DNA from: Planotetraspora kaengkrachanensis
GTDB taxonomy: Bacteria; Actinomycetota; Actinomycetes; Streptosporangiales; Streptosporangiaceae
DNA: 64,000 bases
Direction: 5' to 3'
Assembly (NCBI RefSeq): GCF_016862895.1
Contig: NZ_BONV01000010.1
Location: 124,001-188,000, forward strand
Positions 51,809-60,283 of this stretch are shown one piece after another. Position 1 is the first letter of the stretch; every line of letters begins with the position of its first letter. The notes below the pieces were generated by a model. The model was not told the origin of the DNA. It saw nothing but the letters and a program-made list of their open reading frames with translations, and made no database searches. The position numbers were made by a program, and so were the translations under genes.

Positions 51809-52068
51809 TTGCGTACTCCATCCCCCTCATCTATCTGTCTGCGCCTACGTCGCGCGTCTTCAACGCTCGGGAGGCGGAAATTGTGCCCGTCGCCGCCGGG
51901 AGATTTGCAATCGGTACCCGCATGGACGAACACTCAACCTCCCAACACGAGAGGGGCATCCCGTACTAGGCCCTGGTTAGCCAAATATGGCGAAAACCAC
52001 AGTATCGACGGTATGACCCACCGCGTTTCGACGGCACATCCAACCACATGTGCGGCGCTGGCGCTCCA

Positions 52069-53535
52069 TCAGCGCGCCGACTGCGTCCCACCGGTGGTCA
52101 CCCCCGCCCCCGACAGACGCACCGTCATCACGAGGCCTCCACCGTCACGGGGGACGGCGTTCACCGATCCGCCATGCGCGCGGACGATCCCGCGCACGAT
52201 GGACAGGCCCAGTCCCGCGCCTTTGGCCGACTGGATCCTGTCGGCGTTCAGTCTCCTGAACGGCTCGAACAGGCTGTCCACCTCGTACGCGGGAACGTGT
52301 GGTCCCGTGTTCGCGATCTGAACAACGGCACCCCCACCGACAATTCCCGTCCGGACCCAGACTTTTCCGGAAGGTCCGGCATTGTGCTTGATGCCGTTCT
52401 CGATCAGGTTCGAAAGGCAGCGTTCGAGAAGAACCGGATCACCTGTCGTGAGCGCGGGATGAAGGTCGTATTCGACGGCGATCTCTTCCTCTTCCGCGAA
52501 GGTGGCGAGTTGCTCGATCGCCGTCCTGGCGACCTCCTGAATGTCCACCGGTTTGCGAACGGACAACTCCCGATCGCTCCGGGCGAGCAGCAGCAGTCCC
52601 TCGATCAGACGCTCGTTGCGCGCGGTGGTCCCCAGGAGCGTACGGCCGAGCACCTTGAGGTCTTCGGACGCCTCGGGGTCGGCGAGCGCGACCTCCAGGA
52701 CCGTCCGGTTGATGGCGAGAGGCGTCCTCAGCTCGTGCGAGGCGTTGTCGACGAACCTGCGCTGGGCGTCGAAGGCCGCGTTGAGCCTGATCAGCATGGC
52801 GTCGAAGGTGTCGGCGAGCTCCTTGAGCTCGTCGTCGGGGCCGGTCAGGTCGATGCGCTCGTGGGCGAGCGAGGTCTCGGACAACTTCCGAGCCGTCGCC
52901 GTCATCTGCTTGATCGGCCGCAGGGCCCGGTCCGCCACGATGTATCCGAGGATCACCGCGATGATGCCGACTCCCAGGAGCGCCAGGAGCCCGCGGGTGA
53001 TCAGCGCGCCGAGCACCGCGTCGCTGACGGAGGCGTTCCTGTAGCTGATCTCCTGCTCCCAGTAGTCGATGAGCCACTGGGGCGTGTCGCCGGGGACGGT
53101 GAGTCGTACGCCCAGGGCGTTGGACAGCACCGGGCGCACCAGCAGGTACATCACGAGCAGGAGCAGGGCCCCCGCCGCGAAGAACAGGGCGCTGTAGGTG
53201 AGCGTCAGCCGCCATCGGATGCTCATCCGGTCCGACAGGGCCTTGGCCTGGTCGAGAAGGCTCACCTTCACAGGATGGGCCACGAGCGGCGGTGGCCCGT
53301 CCCAGACGGGAGGTCCGCTGGGCGGCGGCGGGACCTGACCGCGGAACTGGCCCCCCGATCGCCGGCCCGGCCCGGCGGGCGGCTCCTCGCCCGGCTCGGC
53401 CGTGTGCGGCGCCCCTGCGGCCGGGTTCTCCGCCCCCTGCCCCGGGCGGGCGCCGGACTCGACCGACTCCGGGAGAGCGCCGGGCTCGTCCGGTCCGCTC
53501 ACCGTCTCACCTCGAGTCCCCCGTGATCGGCTCAC
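52069..53535 (-). CDS. Sensor histidine kinase of a two-component pair
   Basis: 488 residues. A long Pro/Gly/Glu-rich cytoplasmic N-terminal region (about 1-100) precedes TM1 (LTYSALFFAAGALLLLVMYLL), a short extracytoplasmic loop of about 55 residues, TM2 (LLALLGVGIIAVILGYIVAD) and HAMP. The HisKA motif is DNASHELRTPLAIN; HATPase boxes are NLIENGIKHNAG, DxG-like NTGPHV and GAGLGLSIVRGI. The canonical DxGxG box reads NTGPHVP, as in several actinobacterial kinases. The GTG start overlaps the regulator's stop by 4 bases. Stimulus unknown. Confidence 0.93.
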   Translation of the reverse strand: MSRSRGTRGETVSGPDEPGALPESVESGARPGQGAENPAAGAPHTAEPGEEPPAGPGRRSGGQFRGQVPPPPSGPPVWDGPPPLVAHPVKVSLLDQAKALSDRMSIRWRLTLTYSALFFAAGALLLLVMYLLVRPVLSNALGVRLTVPGDTPQWLIDYWEQEISYRNASVSDAVLGALITRGLLALLGVGIIAVILGYIVADRALRPIKQMTATARKLSETSLAHERIDLTGPDDELKELADTFDAMLIRLNAAFDAQRRFVDNASHELRTPLAINRTVLEVALADPEASEDLKVLGRTLLGTTARNERLIEGLLLLARSDRELSVRKPVDIQEVARTAIEQLATFAEEEEIAVEYDLHPALTTGDPVLLERCLSNLIENGIKHNAGPSGKVWVRTGIVGGGAVVQIANTGPHVPAYEVDSLFEPFRRLNADRIQSAKGAGLGLSIVRGIVRAHGGSVNAVPRDGGGLVMTVRLSGAGVTTGGTQSAR

Positions 53536-54185
53536 AGCCGGTATCCCACCCCGGGGACGGTCTCGATGACCTGGGGTTCACCGAGCTTCTTGCGCAACGT
53601 CATCATGGTCACCCGTACGACATTGGTGAACGGGTCGATGTGCTCGTCCCACGCCTTGTCGAGAAGATCCTCCTGGCTGACGACGGCGCCCTCGGCGCGC
53701 ATCAGCTCCTCGAGGACCGCGAATTCCTTCTTGGTCAGCGCGATCTCCCTGTCGCCTCGCGCGACGAGCCGCTTGCCCGGGTCGAGGCGGATCCCCGCCC
53801 GCTCGAGCACGGGAGGCAGGGGCGGCGCCGACCTGCGGCCCAGCGCCCGTACGCGCGCGACCAGCTCCAAGAAGGCGAACGGCTTGGCGAGATAGTCGTC
53901 GGCGCCCAGTTCCAGGCCCTCGACCTTGTCGTCCACGTCGCCGGCGGCCGTCAGCATGATGATCCGCGAACCCGACCGCTGGGTGACGAGCTCGCGCGCC
54001 ACCTGATCACCGTGGACCTTCGGCAGGTCGCGGTCGAGCACGATCACGTCGTAGTCGATGTAGCCCGTCTTCTCCAGCGCGGCGGCACCGTCGTACGCCA
54101 CGTCCACGGCCATCGCCTCCCGGCGCAGCCCGGTCGCGATGGCGTCCGCGAGCACACGCTCGTCCTCCACCACAAGAACGCGCAT
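53532..54185 (-). CDS. OmpR-family response regulator
   Basis: 217 residues. Receiver domain with the acidic pocket in VLVVEDE, phospho-acceptor Asp51 in DVIVLDRDLP, the Thr in IIMLTAAG and Lys in YLAKPFAF. The C-terminal winged HTH (about 125-217) has ALTKKEFAVLEELMRAEGAV, VVRVTMMTLRKKLG and VIETVPGVGYRL. ATG 54185 is chosen with GAGGAGG upstream; the longer reading is not conserved. First gene of the pair with the kinase. Confidence 0.95.
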   Translation of the reverse strand: MRVLVVEDERVLADAIATGLRREAMAVDVAYDGAAALEKTGYIDYDVIVLDRDLPKVHGDQVARELVTQRSGSRIIMLTAAGDVDDKVEGLELGADDYLAKPFAFLELVARVRALGRRSAPPLPPVLERAGIRLDPGKRLVARGDREIALTKKEFAVLEELMRAEGAVVSQEDLLDKAWDEHIDPFTNVVRVTMMTLRKKLGEPQVIETVPGVGYRL

Positions 54186-54426
54186 CTGGGTCCTCCTCAG
54201 CTGGAATGACGCCCTCATTCTCCCAACACCCGGCGTAAGCCTGCGGTAAGCGGTTCCCCGCGATCACGTGATGCAGAGCACATGATTTGGGTGGTTTGGG
54301 ACAAGCCCGGCGGTGGGTAATGGGGGGCTACACCCCAAATTGTCGTGTGCCGGGGAAGGCGTACCCTCCCCAGGATCCGCTGCGGGGTCCGCGCGCGGCA
54401 TGTTTCGCTCCAAGAAAGAAGGTGAG

Positions 54427-54591
54427 ATGGGCGAGTTCACCAGCACGATCGAAACCAGGCTCGACCAGGCCTACAAGGGTCTCGAGGAGGCCAGGTCGAG
54501 TGGAGACGCTTTCCTCGCCGACGCGCTCACCGCCGAGATCGAAGACCTCCGCCGCCTGGCCGACGATCACGGCATCCCGATCCAGCGATAA
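54427..54591 (+). CDS. Small helical protein of unknown function
   Basis: 54 residues. Almost wholly alpha-helical and acidic: TSTIETRLDQAYKGLEEARS, then DAFLADALTAEIEDLRRLAD, ending IPIQR. Looks like a two-helix hairpin or a coiled coil. ATG 54427 has AAGG about 5 bases upstream; an ATG at 54400 would add nine residues (MFRSKKEGE) but lacks a site. A strong terminator follows 16 bases after the stop, which supports a real gene. Confidence 0.65.
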   Translation: MGEFTSTIETRLDQAYKGLEEARSSGDAFLADALTAEIEDLRRLADDHGIPIQR

Positions 54592-54607
54592 GACGGCATC
54601 AAAACTC

Positions 54608-54638
54608 AAGGGGGCCCACCGGTGCGGTGGGCCCCCTT
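54608..54638. terminator. Bidirectional terminator
   Basis: Perfect 13-bp stem AAGGGGGCCCACC / GGTGGGCCCCCTT with loop GGTGC, between the rightward small gene and the leftward inositol monophosphatase gene. Confidence 0.9.
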
Positions 54639-54658
54639 CGCCGTTCTCGGGACGGCGC

Positions 54659-55435
54659 TCAGTCGTGGTCGGGGTCCAGCGGGATCAGCAGATCGCGCAA
54701 CTCCTCGAACAGTTCGGGCGCCGCGGACATGATCAGGTCAGGATGGACCGGCCAACCGCGCAGGCCGCCGACCCTGGCGCCGGCCTCGGCCGCGATCAAC
54801 CCGCCCGCCGCGTGGTCCCAGTAGTTGGTGCCGCGCTCGAAGTACGCGTCGACCCGGCCGGCGGCGACGGAACACATGTCGACGGCGCAGGAGCCCGACC
54901 TCCGGATGTCCCGGATTCTCGGCATGACCTGGGCCAGCACCTCGGCCTGGACCCGCCTCCGGTCGGCTCCGTAGCCGAAACCGGTGGCCACGAGCGCCCG
55001 GTCGAGGGGGACGCCGGTGTTGCAGCTCAGGCGCTCGCCGTCCAGCCACGCCCCCTCACCCTTCTCGGCCGTGAACAACTGGCCGCGGGGCACGTTGTTC
55101 ACCACTCCGGCGACGATCTCGCCGTCCACCTCGACGCCGATGCTGACGGCCCAGTCCGGCAGGCCGTACAGGAAGTTGACGGTGCCGTCGATGGGGTCGA
55201 CGACCCAGCGGACGGCGCCCTCACCCGGCGTGTCGCCGCCTTCCTCGCCGAGTACGGCGTCGCCGGGGCGCGCCTGGGCGATGCGGCTGCGGATCAACTC
55301 CTCGGCGGCCTTGTCCAGGGCGGTCACGATGTCGGTCGGGCTCGACTTGGTCGCGAGGACCTCGGGCCGCGGGGGACGCTTGGCGAGGAGCATCTCCCCC
55401 GCCTCGCGGGCGATGTCGACGGCCAGCGTCAGCAA
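54659..55435 (-). CDS. Inositol monophosphatase family protein (SuhB-like)
   Basis: About 258 residues from TTG 55435. Mg2+-dependent phosphatase; metal motifs are VLGEEGGD, WVVDPIDGTVNFLYGLP and YWDHAAGGLIAAEAGA. The homologue Rv2701c (suhB) has the same neighbourhood. The start is unclear. Similarity begins at GELLTLAVDIAREAGEMLL, with no ATG or GTG just before it. The only other in-frame starts (GTG 55525, GTG 55561) lie inside the repeat array and would add array-encoded residues such as VHDHPQGG. The repeat array has therefore replaced or pressed on the normal 5' end of this gene. Confidence 0.88.
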   Translation of the reverse strand: MLTLAVDIAREAGEMLLAKRPPRPEVLATKSSPTDIVTALDKAAEELIRSRIAQARPGDAVLGEEGGDTPGEGAVRWVVDPIDGTVNFLYGLPDWAVSIGVEVDGEIVAGVVNNVPRGQLFTAEKGEGAWLDGERLSCNTGVPLDRALVATGFGYGADRRRVQAEVLAQVMPRIRDIRRSGSCAVDMCSVAAGRVDAYFERGTNYWDHAAGGLIAAEAGARVGGLRGWPVHPDLIMSAAPELFEELRDLLIPLDPDHD

Positions 55436-55458
55436 CTCCCCCGCCGTCCCCCCTCCGC

Positions 55459-55819
55459 CGTGATCATGCGCGGGCCCCCCTTGGGGGTGATCCTGCGCGA
55501 GTCCCCCTTGGGGGTGATCATGCACACCTTCGCGATCAACCACTGTGACCTGCCCCCTCACATTTCGTGATCATGCACAGGTTCGGGATCATGCCCTGCG
55601 ACCTGCGCGGACTCCTCACACGATCATGCAGTCCGGAAATTTCCGGACTGCATGGTCACGGACGCCATCCTCCCAGATCAGCGTTCGCGGGCCCGAAGGC
55701 CTGCATGATCACGCACTGCGACGCCGCAGGCCGTACAGCTGATCACCGAACCCGTGCATGATCACGCCCCGAGTAGGTGCAGGTCGCGAGGGGTGCCGGC
55801 GAATCTGTGCATGATCACC
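55459..55819. repeat. Mirror-symmetric 53-bp repeat array 4
   Basis: Two 27-bp half units start at 55461 and 55488 (each ending CCCCCTTGGGGG), then full forward units at 55515 and 55568, and the centre at 55621 (53-bp steps). Inverted units have TGATCA-type boxes at 55653 (TGGTCA), 55706, 55759 and 55812, all 53 bp apart. The heads read TGATCATGCACAGGTTCG and TGATCATGCACAGATTCG. The array lies between two leftward genes and reaches to the start of the inositol monophosphatase gene. Confidence 0.92.
55625..55654. other. Perfect 30-bp palindrome at the centre of array 4
   Basis: CATGCAGTCCGGAAA followed directly by its exact reverse complement, with no spacer. It is the mirror point of the array: forward units end at it and inverted units begin at it. 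It would extrude as a loop-free cruciform or act as a dyad for a dimeric protein. Confidence 0.95.
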
Positions 55820-55843
55820 CATAAGGGGGGCGGCGCCCCGGGG

Positions 55844-57814
55844 TCAGCTCAGGGACTCGGGGGTCTCCCAGGGGGCGCCGAGCACGTGCTGTGCCAGGAA
55901 GGCCAGCACGGTCTCGTACCAGGCGACGGCGTTGCCCGGCTTGAGGACCCAGTGGTTCTCGTCGGGGAAGTAGAGAAACTTCGACTCGACGCCTGAGCGC
56001 TGGAGGTCCCACCAGAGCCGCAGCCCCTCCCCGATCGGCACCCGGTAGTCCTTGTCGCCGTGGATCACCAGCATCGGCGTGGAGATCTTGTCCAGCGAGT
56101 GGTGCGGCGACAGCCGGGCGTAGCGGGCCGAGCCCGGCGAGCCGAACTCCCGCTGCCAGTACATCGAGGCGTCCGTCGTCCCGGCGAACTGGTCCAGGTT
56201 CCACAACGAGGCGTGGGTGACGATGGCCTTGAACCGGTCGGTGTGCCCGGCGACCCAGTTGGCCATGTATCCGCCGAACGATCCGCCCATGGCCGCGATC
56301 CGCTGGTCGTCGATCTCGGGCCGCTTGAGGCACTCGTCCGTGATCGCCATCAGGTCGGCGTGGGTGACCGGCCCCCAGTCGCCCCAGCCCCTGTCGATCA
56401 TCGACTGGCCGTACCCGGTGGACAGGGCGGGGTCCGGCAGCAGCACGGCGTAGCCGCTCCTGGCCATCAGCCACGGGTTCCAGCGCCAGGACCAGTCGTT
56501 CCAGCTCCCCACCGGGCCGCCGTGGATCCACAGGAGGAACGGCGCCGGGTTCTCCGCCGACGCCTCGGACGGCACGACGAGCCAGCCGCGGATCTCCGTT
56601 CCGTCCTCGGCGACGGCGCTGACCTCGGTCAGCGTGCCCGGCAGGTCGAGCGACGGCACGGGCGACGGCAGGTCGGTCACGGAGCCGTCCGGGGAGATCC
56701 GCACGGGCCGGGGCGCCGAGTCGACGGCGCTGCGCAGGGCGTAGAGCGTGCCGTCGGAAGCGGGGCACAGCTCCTGGTAGGCCCCGTCGTCCTCGGTCAC
56801 CCGGGACACGTCGCCGTCGAGGGAGATCCGGAACACCGGCCGGCGGCCCAGGTGATCGGCCGCGATGTAGATCGCGTCCGACGAGGGCGCCCACGCGACG
56901 GCGGACGGGAACAGTTCGCCGCCCAGCGCCCGGCCCTCGCCGGTCTCCAGGTCGACGACCCACAGGTCGAGCGCGGTCGAGAGTTCCTGGTCGCCGAGCC
57001 GTTCCCGGGTGCAGGCGACGTACCGGCCGTCCGGCGACACCTCCACGGGGCCGCCGAACTCGTGCCCCTCGGAGGCGGCCAGGGTGCGCCGCGCGCCCGT
57101 CGCGATGTCGATGGCGGCGAGTTCGGCCCGCATCTCGCCGCTGGGCAGGTAGACCAGCCAGGTCGTGACGACCGACGACCCGTCGGGGGTGACGGCGAAC
57201 GACACCCTGTCCAGCGCCCGGCCCGGCTCCGGCGTCAGGTCCGCGGCGTCGTCCAGGCCGCCCTGGACGGAACCGGCGAGCAGGCGGGTCTGGGCGGGCC
57301 CGAGGTCGTGATCCCAGTAACGGATGGGGTACTGCTCATGCAGGATCGCGCTGACGCCGGCGTCCTTGCGAGCCTTCCGGCGCTCCTCCTCGGTGGCGGC
57401 GTCACCGGGCAGCACGTTGGCGGCGACGATCACCGCGCCGCCTGCCGCCCGCACGCCGCCGATCCCGCCGGGCCTGGCCGCGATCCGGCGGGGCTCGCCG
57501 CGCTCGGGGAGCAGCCACAACGCCGGGACGTCCTCGTCGTTGTCCTTCACGGTCTCGTCGGGCCGGCGGGAGACGAACAGCAGCTCTCCCCCGGTAGTGA
57601 ACTCCGCGCCCGCCTCTCCCTTCGCCGACCGTGTCAGCCGGTACGCCTCCGCGGCGGGGTCCAGCGGGATCTCCCACAGCGCGGTGCCGTACGACGAGCG
57701 GTCGGGGTTGAGGGACTGGACCACGGACACGAGCCGGGTCCCGTCGGGGGAGAGCCGCAGCGACACCACGCGCGGCAGGGCAACGTATTCACGGATGTCC
57801 GGAAATTGGCTCAC
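55844..57814 (-). CDS. S9-family prolyl oligopeptidase-like peptidase
   Basis: 656 residues. An N-terminal beta-propeller (about 1-390, with repeats such as VVSLRLSPDGTRLVSVVQ and VEVSPDGRYVACTRE) covers a C-terminal alpha/beta-hydrolase. The catalytic Ser is in AAMGGSFGGYMANWV, Asp in VIHGDKDYRVPI and His in PDENHWVLKPGN; FLLWIHGGPVGSWNDW supplies the oxyanion region. Cytoplasmic (no signal peptide); probably an acylaminoacyl or dipeptidyl peptidase. GTG 57814 is the start. The 3' end lies just past repeat array 4. Confidence 0.94.
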   Translation of the reverse strand: MSQFPDIREYVALPRVVSLRLSPDGTRLVSVVQSLNPDRSSYGTALWEIPLDPAAEAYRLTRSAKGEAGAEFTTGGELLFVSRRPDETVKDNDEDVPALWLLPERGEPRRIAARPGGIGGVRAAGGAVIVAANVLPGDAATEEERRKARKDAGVSAILHEQYPIRYWDHDLGPAQTRLLAGSVQGGLDDAADLTPEPGRALDRVSFAVTPDGSSVVTTWLVYLPSGEMRAELAAIDIATGARRTLAASEGHEFGGPVEVSPDGRYVACTRERLGDQELSTALDLWVVDLETGEGRALGGELFPSAVAWAPSSDAIYIAADHLGRRPVFRISLDGDVSRVTEDDGAYQELCPASDGTLYALRSAVDSAPRPVRISPDGSVTDLPSPVPSLDLPGTLTEVSAVAEDGTEIRGWLVVPSEASAENPAPFLLWIHGGPVGSWNDWSWRWNPWLMARSGYAVLLPDPALSTGYGQSMIDRGWGDWGPVTHADLMAITDECLKRPEIDDQRIAAMGGSFGGYMANWVAGHTDRFKAIVTHASLWNLDQFAGTTDASMYWQREFGSPGSARYARLSPHHSLDKISTPMLVIHGDKDYRVPIGEGLRLWWDLQRSGVESKFLYFPDENHWVLKPGNAVAWYETVLAFLAQHVLGAPWETPESLS

Positions 57815-57902
57815 CGCTCGAACCTACCTGGATCTCCGCAAGATCCCAACGGAGCCCACCTCCGGCCGCGACCGGACCGGCGCGTGCGTAGGCTGGACAG
57901 CC

Positions 57903-58877
57903 ATGGGGAGCACCTTGCCTTACGACGCGTTGCTGGTCGTCTCATTCGGCGGACCGGAGAAGCCCGACGACGTCATGCCGTTCCTGGAGAACGTCGTCCG
58001 GGGCCGCGGAGTGCCGCGTGAACGGCTGCTCGAAGTCGAGGCGCACTATCAGGGCTTCGGCGGAGTCAGCCCGATCAACCAGCAGTGCCGCGACCTGATC
58101 GAGGCGCTCGACGTCGACCTGCCGGTCTACTGGGGCAACCGGAACTGGCATCCCTTCCTGGAGGACACCGTCCGCCAGATGAAGGCCGACGGGGTCAGGA
58201 AGGCGGCGGCGTTCGTCACGGCCGCCTACAGCTCCTACTCGAGCTGCCGGCAGTACCTCGACGACATCGACCGCGCGCGGGCAGCCGTCCCCGGGGCGCC
58301 GGAGATCGTCAAGCTGCGGCATTACTACGACCACCCCGGATTCATCGCGGCCATGGCCGACCACACCCGCGCCGCTCTCGAGGCCCTTCCGCCCGCTGAC
58401 AGGGACGGCGCGCGCTTCGTCTTCACCGCGCACAGCATCCCGGTCTCCATGGCGAGGACCGCCGGCCCCGCGGGCGGGGCGTACGAGGCGCAGCTCAGGA
58501 AGGCCGCCGCGCTGGTGACCGAGCAGGTGGGCGCGGGCCGGTCCTGGGACCTGGTCTGGCAGAGCCGCAGCGGCCCGCCGAGCGTCCCCTGGCTGGAGCC
58601 CGACGTGTGCGACCACCTGGAGGCGCTGCACGTGGAAGGCGTCCGCGCGGTCGTGGTGGTCCCTATCGGATTCGTGTCCGACCACATGGAGGTCGTCTAC
58701 GACCTCGACATCGAGGCGGCGACCATGGCGGACAAGCTCGGCATGAGGCTGAGCCGGGCGGCCACCGCGGGCACGCACCCGCGGTTCGTCTCCATGGTGA
58801 GCGAACTGCTGGCCGAGCCCGAGCCCGTCCTCTGCGCCGCCACCTGCTGCCCGGCGCCGGTGCGCAGGCCCTCCTGA
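57903..58877 (+). CDS. hemH: Ferrochelatase (coproporphyrin type)
   Basis: 324 residues. Inserts iron into the porphyrin; in actinobacteria the substrate is coproporphyrin III (CpfC). Seen: ALLVVSFGGPEKPDDVMPFL at the start, HYQGFGGVSPIN, the active-site His in VFTAHSIPVSMA and Glu in SDHMEVVYDLD. Cys residues in SSCRQYL and the C-terminal CAATCC fit the [2Fe-2S] cluster of the actinobacterial enzyme. ATG 57903; divergent from the peptidase. The convergent transglycosylase ends 3 bases after the stop. Confidence 0.95.
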   Translation: MGSTLPYDALLVVSFGGPEKPDDVMPFLENVVRGRGVPRERLLEVEAHYQGFGGVSPINQQCRDLIEALDVDLPVYWGNRNWHPFLEDTVRQMKADGVRKAAAFVTAAYSSYSSCRQYLDDIDRARAAVPGAPEIVKLRHYYDHPGFIAAMADHTRAALEALPPADRDGARFVFTAHSIPVSMARTAGPAGGAYEAQLRKAAALVTEQVGAGRSWDLVWQSRSGPPSVPWLEPDVCDHLEALHVEGVRAVVVVPIGFVSDHMEVVYDLDIEAATMADKLGMRLSRAATAGTHPRFVSMVSELLAEPEPVLCAATCCPAPVRRPS

Positions 58878-58880
58878 TCC

Positions 58881-60059
58881 CTACGGATATCTCCGGGCGT
58901 ACGCCCCGGCCAGACCGAGGACCTTGTCCACGTACGACCACGAGTGGTTGTAGAACCAGACGCTCTTCCTGAGCTTGTCGCCGCCGCGCCCGGCGCCGTT
59001 CGCGCAGAGGTATTTCGCGGCCGCCGGGACGGCGTCGTAGGGGCTCCAGATGTCCTTCTCGCCGTCCCCGTCGCCGTCGAATCCGTAGGCCTCCCACGTG
59101 GCCGGCATGAACTGCATCGGCCCGAGCGCGCCCGCAGAGGACGGCCCGTTGTTACGCCCGTGGCCGCTCTCCACCTGCCCGATGGCCGCCAGGACGGTCC
59201 AGGACAGGCCGGGGCAGGTGGTCGCGGCCCGCTGGTAGAGCTCCAGGTAGCTGCCCGGCCGTCCGACCAGTCCGGACGTCGAGGCGGGCTTCGACGGGGC
59301 GACGACCGGGGTGCGGGCCGCACCCACGGTGACGATCTGCGCCCTTTTCCCGAGCAGCCGGCCGACCGCGCGCCTGTCGGCCGTGCCGTGGTCGGTGTGG
59401 ATGAGGACGACGACGCCAGGGGCGAGTCCCAGACGACGGCCCAGGCCGATGCTGACCAGGCCGTCGACGCCGGGCAGGCCGAGCGGGGCGGACGCCGCCA
59501 GGCGCACCTGCGGGCCCCCGTCGATCTGGTATTCGGCGCCGAGCACCATGCCCGTGCGGTCGACCGTCCCGCTGTCGGCCACGACCTCGTCACGCGCAAG
59601 CGCGCTCCAGACCTCGGGCTTGTCGGCGACGGGCTTGGGCGTCCACGAGCGGAACGAGGTGGGGTCGACGGCCAGCAACTGCAGTCCCCTGCCGGAGGCG
59701 CGCACCGCGCCGCCGTCGGCGCCCGCCACCTCCCGCACGTTCTTCAGGGCGGCGATGGCCCGCAACGTGTCGGCGGAGACCGGAGCGGGAGCGATGGCCA
59801 TCATGCTCGGCGGCGTGACGCGCACGGCGGCGTCGGCGACGGGCGGGCTCGAGGGCAGCGCCGGGTCGGGGACGATCTCAGCCGAAGCCGAAGGAGAGCC
59901 GGGAACCGGAACAGGAGCAGTGGCGCCGGCCGACACGGGCTGTTCACCTTCGCCGGCGGAGCCCAGCAGGACGAAGCCTCCGGCGACGATCCCGGCGATC
60001 AGTACGGTCAGCCCGGCCACAAGAGCACGAAGATGCGTGGACCGGGGAAGAAGACGCAC
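58881..60059 (-). CDS. Lytic murein transglycosylase (membrane-anchored)
   Basis: 392 residues. An N-terminal signal anchor (HLRALVAGLTVLIAGIVAGG) is followed by a Pro/Ser/Ala-rich spacer (about 35-95), a middle domain of unknown type (100-250), and a C-terminal SLT domain: catalytic Glu in VLAAIGQVESGHGRNN, then GALGPMQFMPATWEAYGFDG and the FDGDGDGEKDIWSPYDA block of the MltB-like actinobacterial type. Acts on peptidoglycan outside the membrane. GTG 60059 is the likely start. Confidence 0.92.
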   Translation of the reverse strand: MRLLPRSTHLRALVAGLTVLIAGIVAGGFVLLGSAGEGEQPVSAGATAPVPVPGSPSASAEIVPDPALPSSPPVADAAVRVTPPSMMAIAPAPVSADTLRAIAALKNVREVAGADGGAVRASGRGLQLLAVDPTSFRSWTPKPVADKPEVWSALARDEVVADSGTVDRTGMVLGAEYQIDGGPQVRLAASAPLGLPGVDGLVSIGLGRRLGLAPGVVVLIHTDHGTADRRAVGRLLGKRAQIVTVGAARTPVVAPSKPASTSGLVGRPGSYLELYQRAATTCPGLSWTVLAAIGQVESGHGRNNGPSSAGALGPMQFMPATWEAYGFDGDGDGEKDIWSPYDAVPAAAKYLCANGAGRGGDKLRKSVWFYNHSWSYVDKVLGLAGAYARRYP

Positions 60060-60283
60060 CTGGCTCAGGTTAATCCCTTCACCCCAAAGACGTAAAAATC
60101 ACTTGCCTTACGCCGGGGTTGTGCGTAAGGGTCGAGCGGCGTACGTCATCGTCCGCGTGCCGTGGGGACGACGCCCCGCGGCCGCCGCCGCTCCCAGCCG
60201 GTGTGCCCGGACGCACAGCGTGACCACGCGTTCCCCTGGCCGGGCCGCGATCACGTGACGACACGGTGCTGAAGGGATGCGAC

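Noticed and set aside
55740-55819. Mobile element or attachment site at the arrays
   Set aside because: No transposase or integrase, no target-site duplication that I could recognise, and the arrays differ too much internally for a recent insertion.
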